DNA of 32,408 bases from 79-D21 sp964521575 (GTDB lineage Bacteria > Synergistota > Synergistia > Synergistales > 79-D21), in NCBI GenBank assembly GCA_964521575.1, contig CAZFSR010000016.1, positions 1 to 32,408 of the forward strand, in the 5' to 3' direction. Positions 16,094-25,073 of the stretch are shown one piece after another. Numbering within the stretch: the stretch's first letter is position 1; every line of letters begins with the position of its first letter. A model generated the notes under the pieces. That model did no database searches. It had not been told where the DNA came from and saw nothing but the letters and a program-made list of their open reading frames with translations. The position numbers and the translations under genes are program-made.

Positions 16094-16988
16094 AGGCCCG
16101 AACGATTCTCTGGACAAGTTCGTGGCGCACCACGTCGCCGTGCCCGAAGCGGATGAAGGCGATGCCCGGTATGCCGCTCAGGACAGTTTCGACGACTTTG
16201 AGCCCCGATTCCTTTCCCGCCGGCAGATCGACCTGAGTGATGTCTCCTGTCACGATCACCTGTGATCCGAAGCCCATTCGCGTGAGGAACATCTTCATTT
16301 GCTCGGGAGTGGTGTTCTGGGCCTCGTCCAGGATGATGCAGCTTTCATTGAGGGTACGTCCCCGCATGTAAGCAAGCGGGGCGATCTCGATCACGCTCTT
16401 GTCGATATAGCGCAGGAATTTGTCGGGCTGCAGCAGATCGAAAAAAGCGTCATAGAGGGGTCTCAGGTAGGGTTCGACCTTTTCCATCAAATCGCCGGGA
16501 AGGTAGCCCAACTTTTCACCGGCTTCCACCGCCGGGCGCACCAGGATGATCCTGTTGAACCGGCCCGCTTTGAGGGCGGCGACCGCATGAGCCACAGCGA
16601 GGTAAGTCTTTCCCGTTCCGGCCGGCCCGATGGCGAAGACCAGTTCATTGCCCTTCATGGCCTCCAGGTAGGCCTTCTGGCCTTCCGTACGGGCTCGGAC
16701 CGGTTTCCCCCGAGTAGTCAGGCAGATGACATCCTCATAGAGGGAGAGCAGGTTAAAATCCGCCTTCTCGCCGATGGCCTCGGCGGCATAACGAATCTCG
16801 GAGGCGCCGACGCGATGACCGCGCCGGCAGACCTCCATCAGTTGAAGGAGCAGTCTCTCCGCCGTTTCGACGGTTTCCTGTTCTTCCGCGCTGACCGAAA
16901 CCGTCAGTCCTCTCGCGGAGATGCGTACCCCGAGTAGGCCTTCAATGAGCCGAAGGTTTTCGTCGCTTGGTCCCAGCAGGCGCGACAA
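16062..16988 (-). CDS. phoH: PhoH-like ATPase
   Basis: PhoH/PhoL family P-loop ATPase linked to RNA metabolism and usually next to ybeY. Counting from TTG at 16988 there are 308 residues. The N-terminal KH-like part is LLGPSDENLRLIEGLLGV. Walker A is GPAGTGKT (121-128), Walker B is CIILDEAQN, and VTGDITQVDLP is the sensor motif. The start is doubtful. TTG at 16988 has a short-spaced GAGGA. The frame stays open up to 17054, and the upstream codons read like genuine PhoH N-terminus (VHVPADCEETLS), but no ATG, GTG or TTG occurs there. An AUC at 17036 has GGGAGGA seven bases upstream (see findings). It heads the phoH-pgpH-ybeY string. Confidence 0.94.
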   Translation of the reverse strand: MSRLLGPSDENLRLIEGLLGVRISARGLTVSVSAEEQETVETAERLLLQLMEVCRRGHRVGASEIRYAAEAIGEKADFNLLSLYEDVICLTTRGKPVRARTEGQKAYLEAMKGNELVFAIGPAGTGKTYLAVAHAVAALKAGRFNRIILVRPAVEAGEKLGYLPGDLMEKVEPYLRPLYDAFFDLLQPDKFLRYIDKSVIEIAPLAYMRGRTLNESCIILDEAQNTTPEQMKMFLTRMGFGSQVIVTGDITQVDLPAGKESGLKVVETVLSGIPGIAFIRFGHGDVVRHELVQRIVRAYESYEQNRQG

Positions 16989-17080
16989 GGTTTCCTCACA
17001 GTCAGCCGGAACGTGGACCTGTCTCGGTCTATCGATGAAGGATTCCTCCCTCTCCTATCCTTTTAGCGGATATTTCCTGC

Positions 17081-17317
17081 CTAGGCTTCCCGAATGACCG
17101 ATTTTACCGCAGGGACGATCGATTTGATGACTGATTCCACCTGGACCCGCAGGGTTTCCTGGGCAAACGGGCAGGTGCCGCAAGCCCCGGCAAGCCTCAC
17201 CGAAAGTTGCCCGGCCTCTTCCTCGAAACCGATGAACTCGATATCCCCCCCATGAGACTGGAGGGCAGGCTTGATTTCTTCCTCAATGACTTTCTGGATC
17301 GCTTCGACGGTGTTCAT
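17081..17317 (-). CDS. NifU-like C-terminal domain protein (Fe-S scaffold/carrier)
   Basis: A 78-residue stand-alone NifU C-terminal domain. Such proteins bind and hand on Fe-S clusters. The pattern LQSHGGDIEFIGF followed by ACGTCPFAQETLR contains the C46-x2-C49 cluster-binding pair. The start at ATG 17317 has AAGGAGG nine bases upstream. It follows the carboxyltransferase gene by 71 bases and precedes phoH by about 45-90 bases. An Fe-S carrier fits an anaerobe rich in ferredoxin-linked enzymes; a specific partner cannot be read from the sequence. Confidence 0.92.
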   Translation of the reverse strand: MNTVEAIQKVIEEEIKPALQSHGGDIEFIGFEEEAGQLSVRLAGACGTCPFAQETLRVQVESVIKSIVPAVKSVIREA

Positions 17318-17388
17318 GGCGCATTTCCTCCTTAAATAGGTTTCAGCGAATTTGATGAAGGGGCGGGGTAACCCGGTGCCAAAAGGCA

Positions 17389-18873
17389 TTAAACGGGGTA
17401 GACTCCCTCCTCTATGGGCTTTTCAAGGCCGACATCCCGAAGAGTGGCCTTCGCAAACTTCCGGACCAGGAAATCCTTGGCCACAGCCGGGAACAGGACG
17501 TAGCTTAACACATCCTCGGGTTGGAGGACCCAAGGTGAAATCGCTTTTTCGGCTTCTTCCAGTTCTGCGGGAAGGACTTCGCCCGGCCTGCAGGAAATCG
17601 GTACTTCCTCTCCGATGACTTGTTTCTGGATTTCCCGGTCAACCTCAGCGGGCGGGCGCCCATAATAGCCGAGCAGGTACTGCCGGATTTCCTTCGGAAC
17701 GACTTTCCAGCGTCCCATGAGAACGTTCAGTGTTGCCTGAGTTCCGACGAGCTGGCTTGTCGGGGTCACGAGAGGAGGATATCCCATCTCCCTGCGGACG
17801 CGGGGAATTTCCTTCAACACTTCCTCCAAGCGGTGAAGGGCTTTCTGGTCCTTCAGCTGGCTCACCAGGTTGGAATACATCCCCCCCGGAATCTGGTAGA
17901 TCAGGACATTGATGTCGACACCCTCTATTCCCATGACGAGGTTGCTGTACTTTTCCTTGACTTCCTTGAAATGGAGAGCCACGGGAAGAAGGCTTTCAAG
18001 CGTCATCCCCGTGTCGTACGGTCCACCGCGGAGCGCCGCGATCATCGTTTCCGTAGCCGGCTGGCTTGTCCCCATGGCAAAGGGAGAAATCGCGCAATCG
18101 ATGATGTCCGCTCCCGCTTCGATGGCGGCGAGGTAGGCCATTGCAGCCATACCGCTGGTGTAATGGCTATGGACCTGGATCGGAAGGCCCGTGCGGGCCT
18201 TGATCGCTTTGACCAGGGAAAAGGCATCGACGGGGCTCATCAAGCCCGCCATGTCCTTGATGCAGATCGAGTCGGCTCCCATGTCCTGCATCTGGTGTGC
18301 AATTTCAGCAAACTTGTCCAGCGTATGCACGGGCGAAATCGTGTAGGAAAGCGCCATTTGGAGGTGCGCTCCCTCGCGTTTGACCTGATCCGCGGCGATT
18401 TCCATATTCCGCAAGTCGTTAAGAGCATCGAACACGCGGATGATGTCGAGTCCGTTGCCGATAGCGCGCTTGACGAATTCCCGCACCGCATCGTCTCCGT
18501 AGTGGCGGTAGCCGACGAGATTCTGGCCCCGGAGAAGCATCTGGAGCTTGGTTTTCTTGAATCGCTTCCGCAGTTCGCGAAGACGTTCCCAAGGGTCCTC
18601 GTCGAGAAAGCGCATGCAGGTGTCGAAAGTGGCCCCCCCCCAGATTTCCATGGAGCCGTAACCGACTTCGTCCATCTGTTCGGCGATGGGGATCATGTCC
18701 TCGGTCTTCAGGCGGGTGGCCATGATCGACTGATGCGCGTCCCTGAAAGCCGTTTCCATGATCTTTACCCGCCTCGGGGCGGTTTCTAGCGTTTCGGAAA
18801 CCGGCGGAACCGTCTCCTGGATCCCGCTAAGGGCCTCGATTTTCGGTTCCGGCTGAACAGGTTTTTTCTCCAT
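17389..18873 (-). CDS. oadA: Pyruvate carboxylase subunit B / oxaloacetate decarboxylase alpha-type carboxyltransferase
   Basis: Carboxyltransferase of 494 residues from the PycB/OadA family, moving CO2 between carboxybiotin and pyruvate (or oxaloacetate and biotin). Signatures are TAFRDAHQSIMATRL (metal-binding D45), GGATFDTCMRFLDEDPWERL, IKDMAGL, and VHSHYTSG with H235 and H237. A C-terminal PYC/OADA domain is present. No biotin-carrier domain or AMKM lysine motif follows, so a separate biotin protein must be used if it acts in this way. The first ~37 residues are an unusual Pro/Glu-rich extension; relatives begin near VKIMETAFRD. The start at 18873 is supported by closely repeated GGAGGAG sequences. 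Whether it works in anaplerosis or in decarboxylation is not decidable from the window. Confidence 0.93.
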   Translation of the reverse strand: MEKKPVQPEPKIEALSGIQETVPPVSETLETAPRRVKIMETAFRDAHQSIMATRLKTEDMIPIAEQMDEVGYGSMEIWGGATFDTCMRFLDEDPWERLRELRKRFKKTKLQMLLRGQNLVGYRHYGDDAVREFVKRAIGNGLDIIRVFDALNDLRNMEIAADQVKREGAHLQMALSYTISPVHTLDKFAEIAHQMQDMGADSICIKDMAGLMSPVDAFSLVKAIKARTGLPIQVHSHYTSGMAAMAYLAAIEAGADIIDCAISPFAMGTSQPATETMIAALRGGPYDTGMTLESLLPVALHFKEVKEKYSNLVMGIEGVDINVLIYQIPGGMYSNLVSQLKDQKALHRLEEVLKEIPRVRREMGYPPLVTPTSQLVGTQATLNVLMGRWKVVPKEIRQYLLGYYGRPPAEVDREIQKQVIGEEVPISCRPGEVLPAELEEAEKAISPWVLQPEDVLSYVLFPAVAKDFLVRKFAKATLRDVGLEKPIEEGVYPV

Positions 18874-18904
18874 GACTCCTCCACTCCTCCTTCAACCTGC
18901 CAAA

Positions 18905-19711
18905 TCAACAGGATTGCTTAGCTTTTTCCCAAAAATCATCGAGTTCGTCAAGGCGGAATTCCTTCCACGGTTTTCCGGTTTCCGCCACTGAGCGCTCCAC
19001 GAGGCGAAAACGCTCCGCGAATTTTTTTGAAGCCTGTTGAAGAGCCTCTTCCGGGTTGACCCCGCAATGCCGCGAAAGATTGACGGCCGCGAAAAGAAGG
19101 TCACCGATTTCCTCGGCGATCCGGGATGCGCAGTTCCCCGAAAGGGCTTCCCGGATCTCGGAAAGTTCTTCACCGACCTTGGCCAGAACGGGGGCTGCAT
19201 CGCCGGCGGGCCAGTCGAAGCCGAGCTTGGCCGCCCTTTCCTGGATGCGGTAGGCTTTCAGCAGGGATGGCATCGACCTCGGAATTCCGGACAGAATGGA
19301 AGAATCCGCTCCGTTCTTTTTCTTCTCAACCGTCTTGATGGCTTCCCAATTGCGCATGACTTCATCGGAATCCGCCACGGTCAGATCGCCGAAAACGTGC
19401 GGGTGGCGCTGGACAAGTTTTGAGCAGATCCCGTTTAGGACCTCACGGATCGAGAAGAGTCCCTTCTCCGAAGCGATCTGGGAGATGAACACGACCTGGA
19501 GGAGGAGATCTCCGCTCTCTTCCATCACGGCTCTTTCCGTGTCTTCCTCGATGGCCTCCACGAGTTCGTATGCTTCCTCTACGATATAACGCCGGAGAGA
19601 GGAAAAATCCTGTTCCCTGTCCCACGGGCATCCATCCGGAGCGCGCAGTCGCTGCATGATGGCGACCAAGCGGGAAAAGGCTTCTTCGATTTCACGCCGC
19701 TGGTTTTCCAT
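18905..19711 (-). CDS. mazG: Nucleoside triphosphate pyrophosphohydrolase MazG
   Basis: House-cleaning NTP pyrophosphohydrolase of 268 residues with two MazG domains. The first has CPWDREQDFSSLRRYIVEEAYELVEAI with metal-binding acidic residues at E45, E46, E49, E65 and D68. The second is VGEELSEIREAL...EEIGDLLFAAVN. It probably hydrolyses non-canonical or damaged NTPs to NMP and PPi. I chose ATG 19711, with GGGAGG six bases upstream, over the in-frame ATG at 19717 that adjoins that site. The gene begins 20 bases inside the end of mfd. A longer open frame to 19981 is only a shadow of mfd. Confidence 0.95.
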   Translation of the reverse strand: MENQRREIEEAFSRLVAIMQRLRAPDGCPWDREQDFSSLRRYIVEEAYELVEAIEEDTERAVMEESGDLLLQVVFISQIASEKGLFSIREVLNGICSKLVQRHPHVFGDLTVADSDEVMRNWEAIKTVEKKKNGADSSILSGIPRSMPSLLKAYRIQERAAKLGFDWPAGDAAPVLAKVGEELSEIREALSGNCASRIAEEIGDLLFAAVNLSRHCGVNPEEALQQASKKFAERFRLVERSVAETGKPWKEFRLDELDDFWEKAKQSC

Positions 19712-22700
19712 GTTCATCCTCCCGTTCGGATTGCAGATCAACCTGTGTCCTGATGAGCCCGGCGAGCGACGCGATTCCCTCGTGTCCTCCCGGCCCGGTT
19801 GCCCAGCCCTTTCCCCATCTCCAGCCGCTAGGCTTTTGCCTGGACAGGAAACCGGACATGGAACCCTTGATGACGGTCTCGGTCGGCGACACGTGGACGG
19901 AGTCGATCCCGAGCCTTTCGCCTTCAAGCCTGAGAATTGCGACATCGAAGAGGAAACCGACCGCGGCGGGAACCGGGCCAAAGCGGTCTCTCACTTCCAA
20001 AAGCACCGATTCAAGGTCGTTTCTATCTTGCGCCCGCAGGAGGCGTCTGTAAAGGGCGACACGGACACCCGGCTGGGGAATGTAAGAAGCGGGTATTTGC
20101 AAAGAGGCTTGTATCTCGATCCGGGTTGCGGATTTCCCCTGCCCGCGAAGAGCGGAAACCTGTTCTTCGAGCATGCGGCAATAAAGATGGTAGCCGACTC
20201 TTTCAACGTGACCGTGTTGGGCCGTGCCGACAACCTGCCCTCCCCCGCGTATTTCCAGGTCCCGTTGGGCGAGTTCGTAGCCCGATCCCGGTTCGGAGAG
20301 TTCCCCGATGGCTTCAAGCCTTTCCCTGGCTTCCTGGGAGACGTTAGCTTCCTTCGGATAGAAAAAGTAGGCGAAAGCCTGTTCCTCGCGCCTGCCGACC
20401 CTTCCTCTCAACTGGTATAGCTGGGCCAGCCCCAGCTCCTGGGCATCGTCCACGATCAGCGTGTTTGCCCGAGGAATATCCAGGCCGCTTTCGATAATCG
20501 TCGTGCAAACGAGGATATCGGTTTCACCGGAGTTGAAGCGGAGCATGGCCTTTTCAAGCGCGCCTTCCGCCATTTGCCCGTGGGCGACGTCAACCTTCAA
20601 TGAAGGGAAGAGGAGGCGGAGGTTCAGGGCTCTGGCCTCGATGTCGGCGACACGGTTATGAACAAAAAAGGTTTGTCCTCCGCGAGCCTTTTCCCTCAGG
20701 ATGCCTCTGGCGACGAGGTCTTCCCTCCAGGGGCTGACGACGGTCACCACGGGATAGCGCCTATGGGGCGGAGTGGTGATGACCGAAATGTCGCGCAAGC
20801 CCCCCAGCGAAAGGAAAAGCGTTCGAGGGATCGGCGTTGCGCTCATCATGAGCACGTCCACATCCGGCTTGAGTCCCTTGGCGTGTTCCTTGTGCAGGAC
20901 GCCGAACCGGTGCTCCTCGTCGACTATGACCAATCCGAGGTCCTTGAAGCGCACATCTTTCTGGACAAGACGATGCGTCCCGATAAGGATTTCTACGCGT
21001 CCTTCCTCAACCATGCGGACGATTTCGGCCTGTTTCTTCTTGGGGACGAAACGGCAGAGTGATTCAACATGGATGGGCAACTCTCCAACCCTGGTCTTGA
21101 AGGTTTCATGGTGCTGCTGGGCCAGCAATGTTGTCGGAACGAGCACCGCCACCTGCTTGCCGGACTCGGCAGCCTTCACCGCGGCGCGAAAGGCCACTTC
21201 GGTTTTCCCGAAGCCGACGTCTCCGACGAGGAGTCTATCCATCGGGTAGGGTTTTTCCATGTCCTGCTTGATTTCTTCGATAGCCCGGAGCTGATCGGCG
21301 GTTTCCGTATAGGGAAAGGACGCTTCGACTTCCAAGGAAAGCGGTCCGTCCTTGGGGAAGGCGAAACCGGGTAAAACCTCCCTCCGCGCATAGGTCTCCA
21401 TCAACTCCTGGGCTGCCTCCTGCACCTTCCGCCTTACCCGGGACAGGCTCTTTTTCCAGAGGCCTGACTTGAGAGAGTCCGCAGCCGGCTCGGCGCCTCG
21501 TGGAGCGAGGTACGGAGTGACTTTCCAAAGCTGGAAAGGCGGAACCAGGAGTCGCTGCCCTCCCGAGTATTCGATCACAAGGTATTCCTGTTCTTCCGAT
21601 TGGAAGGCGGGAATATTCTCGATCCCGACGAACCGGCCGATGCCGTAATCCTCATGGACCACCCAATCGCCTATCGCCAGCCTGTCGCTCCACTCGAGAG
21701 GAGGGGTAGCATCCCCCTCCGCAGCGGGTTGGGGGGTGATGCCGCTGATGTCGCTATCGCAGATGATGACGGCTTTTTCCGATGGGCTGGTAAAGCCGGA
21801 ACTCAGCGGTTTCCTGCGCACCAGAGCTCCGCTTTCGGCGAAGCGATCCGCGATCGAGTCGTTTGCGGTATAGAGCGAAATTGCCAAGCCCTGTTCCTTC
21901 CAGTCGGCAAGGGCAGATTCCAGTGCCTGTCTTCTTCCCTTGAAGGAAGGGAGTCGGCCGAGGTCGATTCTCGCTGAAACCCTTTCGACGGAGGACTTGA
22001 TCCGAAGAAGCGGAAAACGTGAGAGGCGGACGTAAAGGGAGTCCCACTCAGGGATTTCGTCCACTCCGGCCTCTTGTCTCAATCCCTCCCACACCCATCG
22101 GTAGTGATCTGCCTGGGAGGCAATTTCTGCGGGTTCGAAAAGGACCAAGCGACAGGATTCCGGGCAGAGTTCCTCGAGGAGGGGGGTTTTACCCTCCTTG
22201 ACCGCTGAAACCGCGATTTCGTCAACAAGGCCAATGCTTCTCTGGGTCTCGGGCCTGAAAAAACGCAAGGATTCGATTTCTTCGTCCAGGAACTCCACTC
22301 TCAAGGGATTCCGGTTTGCCGGATCAAAAAGATCGACGATGCTTCCCCGAACGACGAACTGTCCTGGGGACCAAACCGTTTCCGTTCTTTCGTAGCCCGA
22401 GAGGAGAAGCCATTCGATGAGGGTGCCCCGCCCGGGTTCCTCGCCGGGCCGAAGCGTCAGTTTGCCTTCTGCAAGGGCAAAAGGGCTCAAGAGGGAACCG
22501 GGAGTGCAAACCAGGGTGCCTCCAGCCTTCTTCCACCGGGAAAGTTCCTCGCCGCGCTGAATCCGTATCCCCTTGTGCGTGAGTCCGTCTATTGTCAGCG
22601 GAATTTCAGGGAGTGTTGCGGTGAAGCGCCCCTCTTTTGAAAGGGCCCTGAGATCGGAAAGGAATTCACTTTGACGCCGCTTGTCGGGGAGGATGACAAG

Positions 22701-22838
22701 GGCCGGATAGGAAGGATCCCGTAGAAGCCAGGCTCTAGCGCCGTCCCCGGCCGTTAGCGAAAGATCCCTGTTTTGCCAGGGGCCCCATGCACCTCCCCTG
22801 ATTCGGTCCGGCGGCAGAATAGAGGCTTCAGCCTGCAT
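19692..22838 (-). CDS. mfd: Transcription-repair coupling factor Mfd
   Basis: ATP-driven DNA translocase that removes stalled RNA polymerase and recruits UvrA. It has 1048 residues. The N-terminal UvrB-like region includes a flexible middle; the RNA-polymerase interaction domain begins around GDWVVHEDYGIGRF. The RecG-like motor has Walker A GDVGFGKTEVA (K545), Walker B DEEHRFGVLHKEH, SATPIPRTL, TTIIESGLDIP and QLRGRVGR. The C-terminal TRCF domain follows. It is about 100 residues shorter than E. coli Mfd, mainly in the N-terminal half. ATG 22838 overlaps pth by 11 bases and has no clear ribosome site, so translation probably depends on coupling with pth. Confidence 0.97.
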   Translation of the reverse strand: MQAEASILPPDRIRGGAWGPWQNRDLSLTAGDGARAWLLRDPSYPALVILPDKRRQSEFLSDLRALSKEGRFTATLPEIPLTIDGLTHKGIRIQRGEELSRWKKAGGTLVCTPGSLLSPFALAEGKLTLRPGEEPGRGTLIEWLLLSGYERTETVWSPGQFVVRGSIVDLFDPANRNPLRVEFLDEEIESLRFFRPETQRSIGLVDEIAVSAVKEGKTPLLEELCPESCRLVLFEPAEIASQADHYRWVWEGLRQEAGVDEIPEWDSLYVRLSRFPLLRIKSSVERVSARIDLGRLPSFKGRRQALESALADWKEQGLAISLYTANDSIADRFAESGALVRRKPLSSGFTSPSEKAVIICDSDISGITPQPAAEGDATPPLEWSDRLAIGDWVVHEDYGIGRFVGIENIPAFQSEEQEYLVIEYSGGQRLLVPPFQLWKVTPYLAPRGAEPAADSLKSGLWKKSLSRVRRKVQEAAQELMETYARREVLPGFAFPKDGPLSLEVEASFPYTETADQLRAIEEIKQDMEKPYPMDRLLVGDVGFGKTEVAFRAAVKAAESGKQVAVLVPTTLLAQQHHETFKTRVGELPIHVESLCRFVPKKKQAEIVRMVEEGRVEILIGTHRLVQKDVRFKDLGLVIVDEEHRFGVLHKEHAKGLKPDVDVLMMSATPIPRTLFLSLGGLRDISVITTPPHRRYPVVTVVSPWREDLVARGILREKARGGQTFFVHNRVADIEARALNLRLLFPSLKVDVAHGQMAEGALEKAMLRFNSGETDILVCTTIIESGLDIPRANTLIVDDAQELGLAQLYQLRGRVGRREEQAFAYFFYPKEANVSQEARERLEAIGELSEPGSGYELAQRDLEIRGGGQVVGTAQHGHVERVGYHLYCRMLEEQVSALRGQGKSATRIEIQASLQIPASYIPQPGVRVALYRRLLRAQDRNDLESVLLEVRDRFGPVPAAVGFLFDVAILRLEGERLGIDSVHVSPTETVIKGSMSGFLSRQKPSGWRWGKGWATGPGGHEGIASLAGLIRTQVDLQSEREDEHGKPAA

Positions 22839-23394
22839 TGACGCGGTTCATGGCCCGATCGATACCGAGCCTCAGCCACAATAAGGCGGCATCGGCCGCC
22901 CTGTCCACGAAACTGTCCAGAAGCAGCCGTTCGTTGCTGTCGAAATCATCGGTTACGTAATCGGCAAGGCCTTTGGCTTGAACGGGACGCCCGACGCCGC
23001 ACCGCAGGCGCGGGACCGCCAGAGTCTGGAGGGCGCCAAGGACCGAGGCAATCCCGTTGTGCCCTCCGGCGGAACCTCTCGCTCTCAAGCGCAAGGTGCC
23101 GAAGGGCAAGGCGACATCGTCGACGACGAGGAGGCACTCCTCCGGGACGAGGCCAAATTCCCTGACGGCGGCAAGAAGTGATTTCCCGCTTAGGTTCATG
23201 TAGGTCATCGGTTTTAGGATACCCAGGGAGTCGCTCCCGACTCGAGCAGGGCCCCAGAAAAACCCGTGGAAACGGTTCTGCGGGCCCTTCAAATGCAGGC
23301 GGCTGATGACCGCGTCGGCCACCAGCCACCCAAAGTTGTGTCTCGTCCAGGCGTATTCGAGACCAGGGTTTCCCAGTCCCGCGATCAGCTTCAA
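22828..23394 (-). CDS. pth: Peptidyl-tRNA hydrolase
   Basis: Releases tRNA from peptidyl-tRNAs dropped by ribosomes. The 188 residues are of usual length. Catalytic H19 lies in TRHNFGW; N9, N67 (MTYMNLSG), D92 (VVDD) and N113 (GGHNGI) match the substrate-binding positions. The start codon is TTG at 23394, ten bases after an AGGAGG that lies in the end of rplY. The frame begins MKLIAGLGNPG, as in the family. Only five bases separate it from the rplY stop, and Pth follows L25/Ctc as in Bacillus (ctc-spoVC). Confidence 0.96.
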   Translation of the reverse strand: MKLIAGLGNPGLEYAWTRHNFGWLVADAVISRLHLKGPQNRFHGFFWGPARVGSDSLGILKPMTYMNLSGKSLLAAVREFGLVPEECLLVVDDVALPFGTLRLRARGSAGGHNGIASVLGALQTLAVPRLRCGVGRPVQAKGLADYVTDDFDSNERLLLDSFVDRAADAALLWLRLGIDRAMNRVNAG

Positions 23395-23399
23395 GCGGC

Positions 23400-24056
23400 T
23401 TATGCCTCCTCCTGGCTCTTTGCCTTGCCCTTCGCAAGCACCTCGACTTCCTTCTGTTCCCCTTCCTCCGGAGCGGCAGCTTCGGCCTCTCGCGGCTCCG
23501 CGGCGATTACGACGGTCGAATCCCCGTCATCAAGCAATTCCGCGGACTCAGGCAGGATCAGGTCCTTCAGGCGGATTTCCTGTCCAAGGGCCAGGTTGCG
23601 CACGTCTACGGAGAGGACATCGGGAATCTCCCGAGGCAGCACGTCGATCGAGACTTCGTGGAAAAGCTGTTCGAGGATGCCGCCGGCCTTCACCCCGGCA
23701 CAGGCATCCCGGTTGAGGATTTCGATCGGGACTTTGACTTGGACTTTCTGGTCAGAGACGAGCTGGTAGAAATCGATATGCAGCAGGTGGCCGGTCAGGA
23801 AATTTCTCTGGATATCCCTCATCAGCGCCATTTCGGTTTTTCCGTCGGGGAGCGTGACTTCGAGCCGGAAGGTTTCCCAGTGTCCAGAATTGACTGCCGG
23901 CAGAATATCCTTGCTTTTTACCTTGACAGGTAGGGATTCAGGGTAGCCGCTTCCGTAAAACACAGCCGGAACATACCCTCCCTTGCGAAGTTTCGTGGCT
24001 TCCTGCTTACCGCTCTTCACCCTCGCCTCGAGGGTTACCTGCAGGATTTCGGACAT
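23400..24056 (-). CDS. rplY: 50S ribosomal protein L25 (Ctc/TL5 form)
   Basis: 5S rRNA-binding ribosomal protein of 218 residues in the long two-domain (TL5/Ctc) form. The N-terminal L25 domain spans about 1-90 with ATKLRKGGYVPAVFYG. The C-terminal beta domain spans about 98-190. The tail is rich in Glu, Ala and Lys and looks disordered. In Bacillus the homologue Ctc is a general stress protein; nothing here shows such control. ATG 24056 is preceded by GAGGAGGAAACATC. Confidence 0.96.
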   Translation of the reverse strand: MSEILQVTLEARVKSGKQEATKLRKGGYVPAVFYGSGYPESLPVKVKSKDILPAVNSGHWETFRLEVTLPDGKTEMALMRDIQRNFLTGHLLHIDFYQLVSDQKVQVKVPIEILNRDACAGVKAGGILEQLFHEVSIDVLPREIPDVLSVDVRNLALGQEIRLKDLILPESAELLDDGDSTVVIAAEPREAEAAAPEEGEQKEVEVLAKGKAKSQEEA

Positions 24057-24104
24057 GATGTTTCCTCCTCCCGGCGAATACGGATCCGGTTTTCCCGGTC
24101 CCGC

Positions 24105-25073
24105 CTAATAGAAAAGAATGCTGACCGAATGGTCAGAATGGATGCGGTTGATCGCCTCCGCGAAGAGGGGGGCGATTGACAGCACGGTAATATTATCCAA
24201 CTTTTTCTCTTCGGGCAATGGAATCGTATCCGTCAAAACAAGTTGGTGAATCGGGGAATTCCTTAAATTATCGATCGCCTTGCCGGAAAGGACCCCGTGC
24301 GTCGCACAGGCGTAGACTTTTTCGGCTCCACGCTCAAGCAGGGCACGGGCCGCGTTCACCATGGTCCCGGCCGTATCGACGATGTCGTCGACCAGGATCG
24401 CGACTTTGCCGCGCACATCCCCGATGATTTCCATCACTTCGCAGAAATTGGCCACTTCGTGGGATCGCCGCTTATCGACAATGGCCAGGTCGGCGTTGAG
24501 CTTGACTGCGAATCTCCGGGCCCTTACGACGCCCCCGATGTCGGGAGAGATCACCACGATCTTTTGCTGCTCTATGGCCTCCTTGAGATTTTCCTTGAAG
24601 TAGGAAGCCAAAAGGGGAATCCCGGTGAGATGGTCGACGGGACGGTCAAAAAAACCCTGAATCTGTCCCGCGTGAAGGTCGGCCACAACGAGGCGGTCTG
24701 CACCGGCCTTCTCGATGAGGTTTGCCACAAGCTTCGATGTGATCGGTTCCCGTGCCTTGGTCTTGCGGTCCTGGCGCGCATAGCCGAAGTAGGGAGTGAC
24801 CACGTTGATCCTGTAGGCGGAAGCCCTTCGCAGGGCGTCGATCATGATCAGAAGCTCCATGAGGTTCTCGTTCACGGGTTCAGAGGTGGGTTGGACAACA
24901 TAGACATCCGCACCGCGAACGCTCTCCTCGATGGATAGCCCGATCTCGCCGTCCGAAAACCGGAAAAGCTTTGAGGAGGCCATCGGAACCCCTAGCGTGT
25001 CCGCCACCTTCTGAGTGAAGGCGGGGTGGGCTGAGCCCGTGAAGATCTTCATTTGCCTGAGCTGCGTGACCAT
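24105..25073 (-). CDS. prs: Ribose-phosphate pyrophosphokinase
   Basis: Makes PRPP from ribose 5-phosphate and ATP for nucleotide, His and Trp synthesis. The 322-residue protein has the ATP-binding region RINVVTPYFGYARQDRK (88-104), the catalytic/flexible region DRPVDHLTGIPLL, and the PRPP loop DDIVDTAGT (229-237). ATG 25073 shares one base with the glmU stop (TGATG) and has AGGAGG seven bases upstream; another Met eight codons in (25052) is a weaker alternative. GlmU and Prs adjacency is shared with Bacillus. Confidence 0.97.
   Translation of the reverse strand: MVTQLRQMKIFTGSAHPAFTQKVADTLGVPMASSKLFRFSDGEIGLSIEESVRGADVYVVQPTSEPVNENLMELLIMIDALRRASAYRINVVTPYFGYARQDRKTKAREPITSKLVANLIEKAGADRLVVADLHAGQIQGFFDRPVDHLTGIPLLASYFKENLKEAIEQQKIVVISPDIGGVVRARRFAVKLNADLAIVDKRRSHEVANFCEVMEIIGDVRGKVAILVDDIVDTAGTMVNAARALLERGAEKVYACATHGVLSGKAIDNLRNSPIHQLVLTDTIPLPEEKKLDNITVLSIAPLFAEAINRIHSDHSVSILFY

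Noticed and set aside
17370..17392. Small inverted repeat after the oadA stop (TGCC-AAAA-GGCA)
   Set aside because: Only four base pairs and no U-tract, so it is not supported as a terminator.
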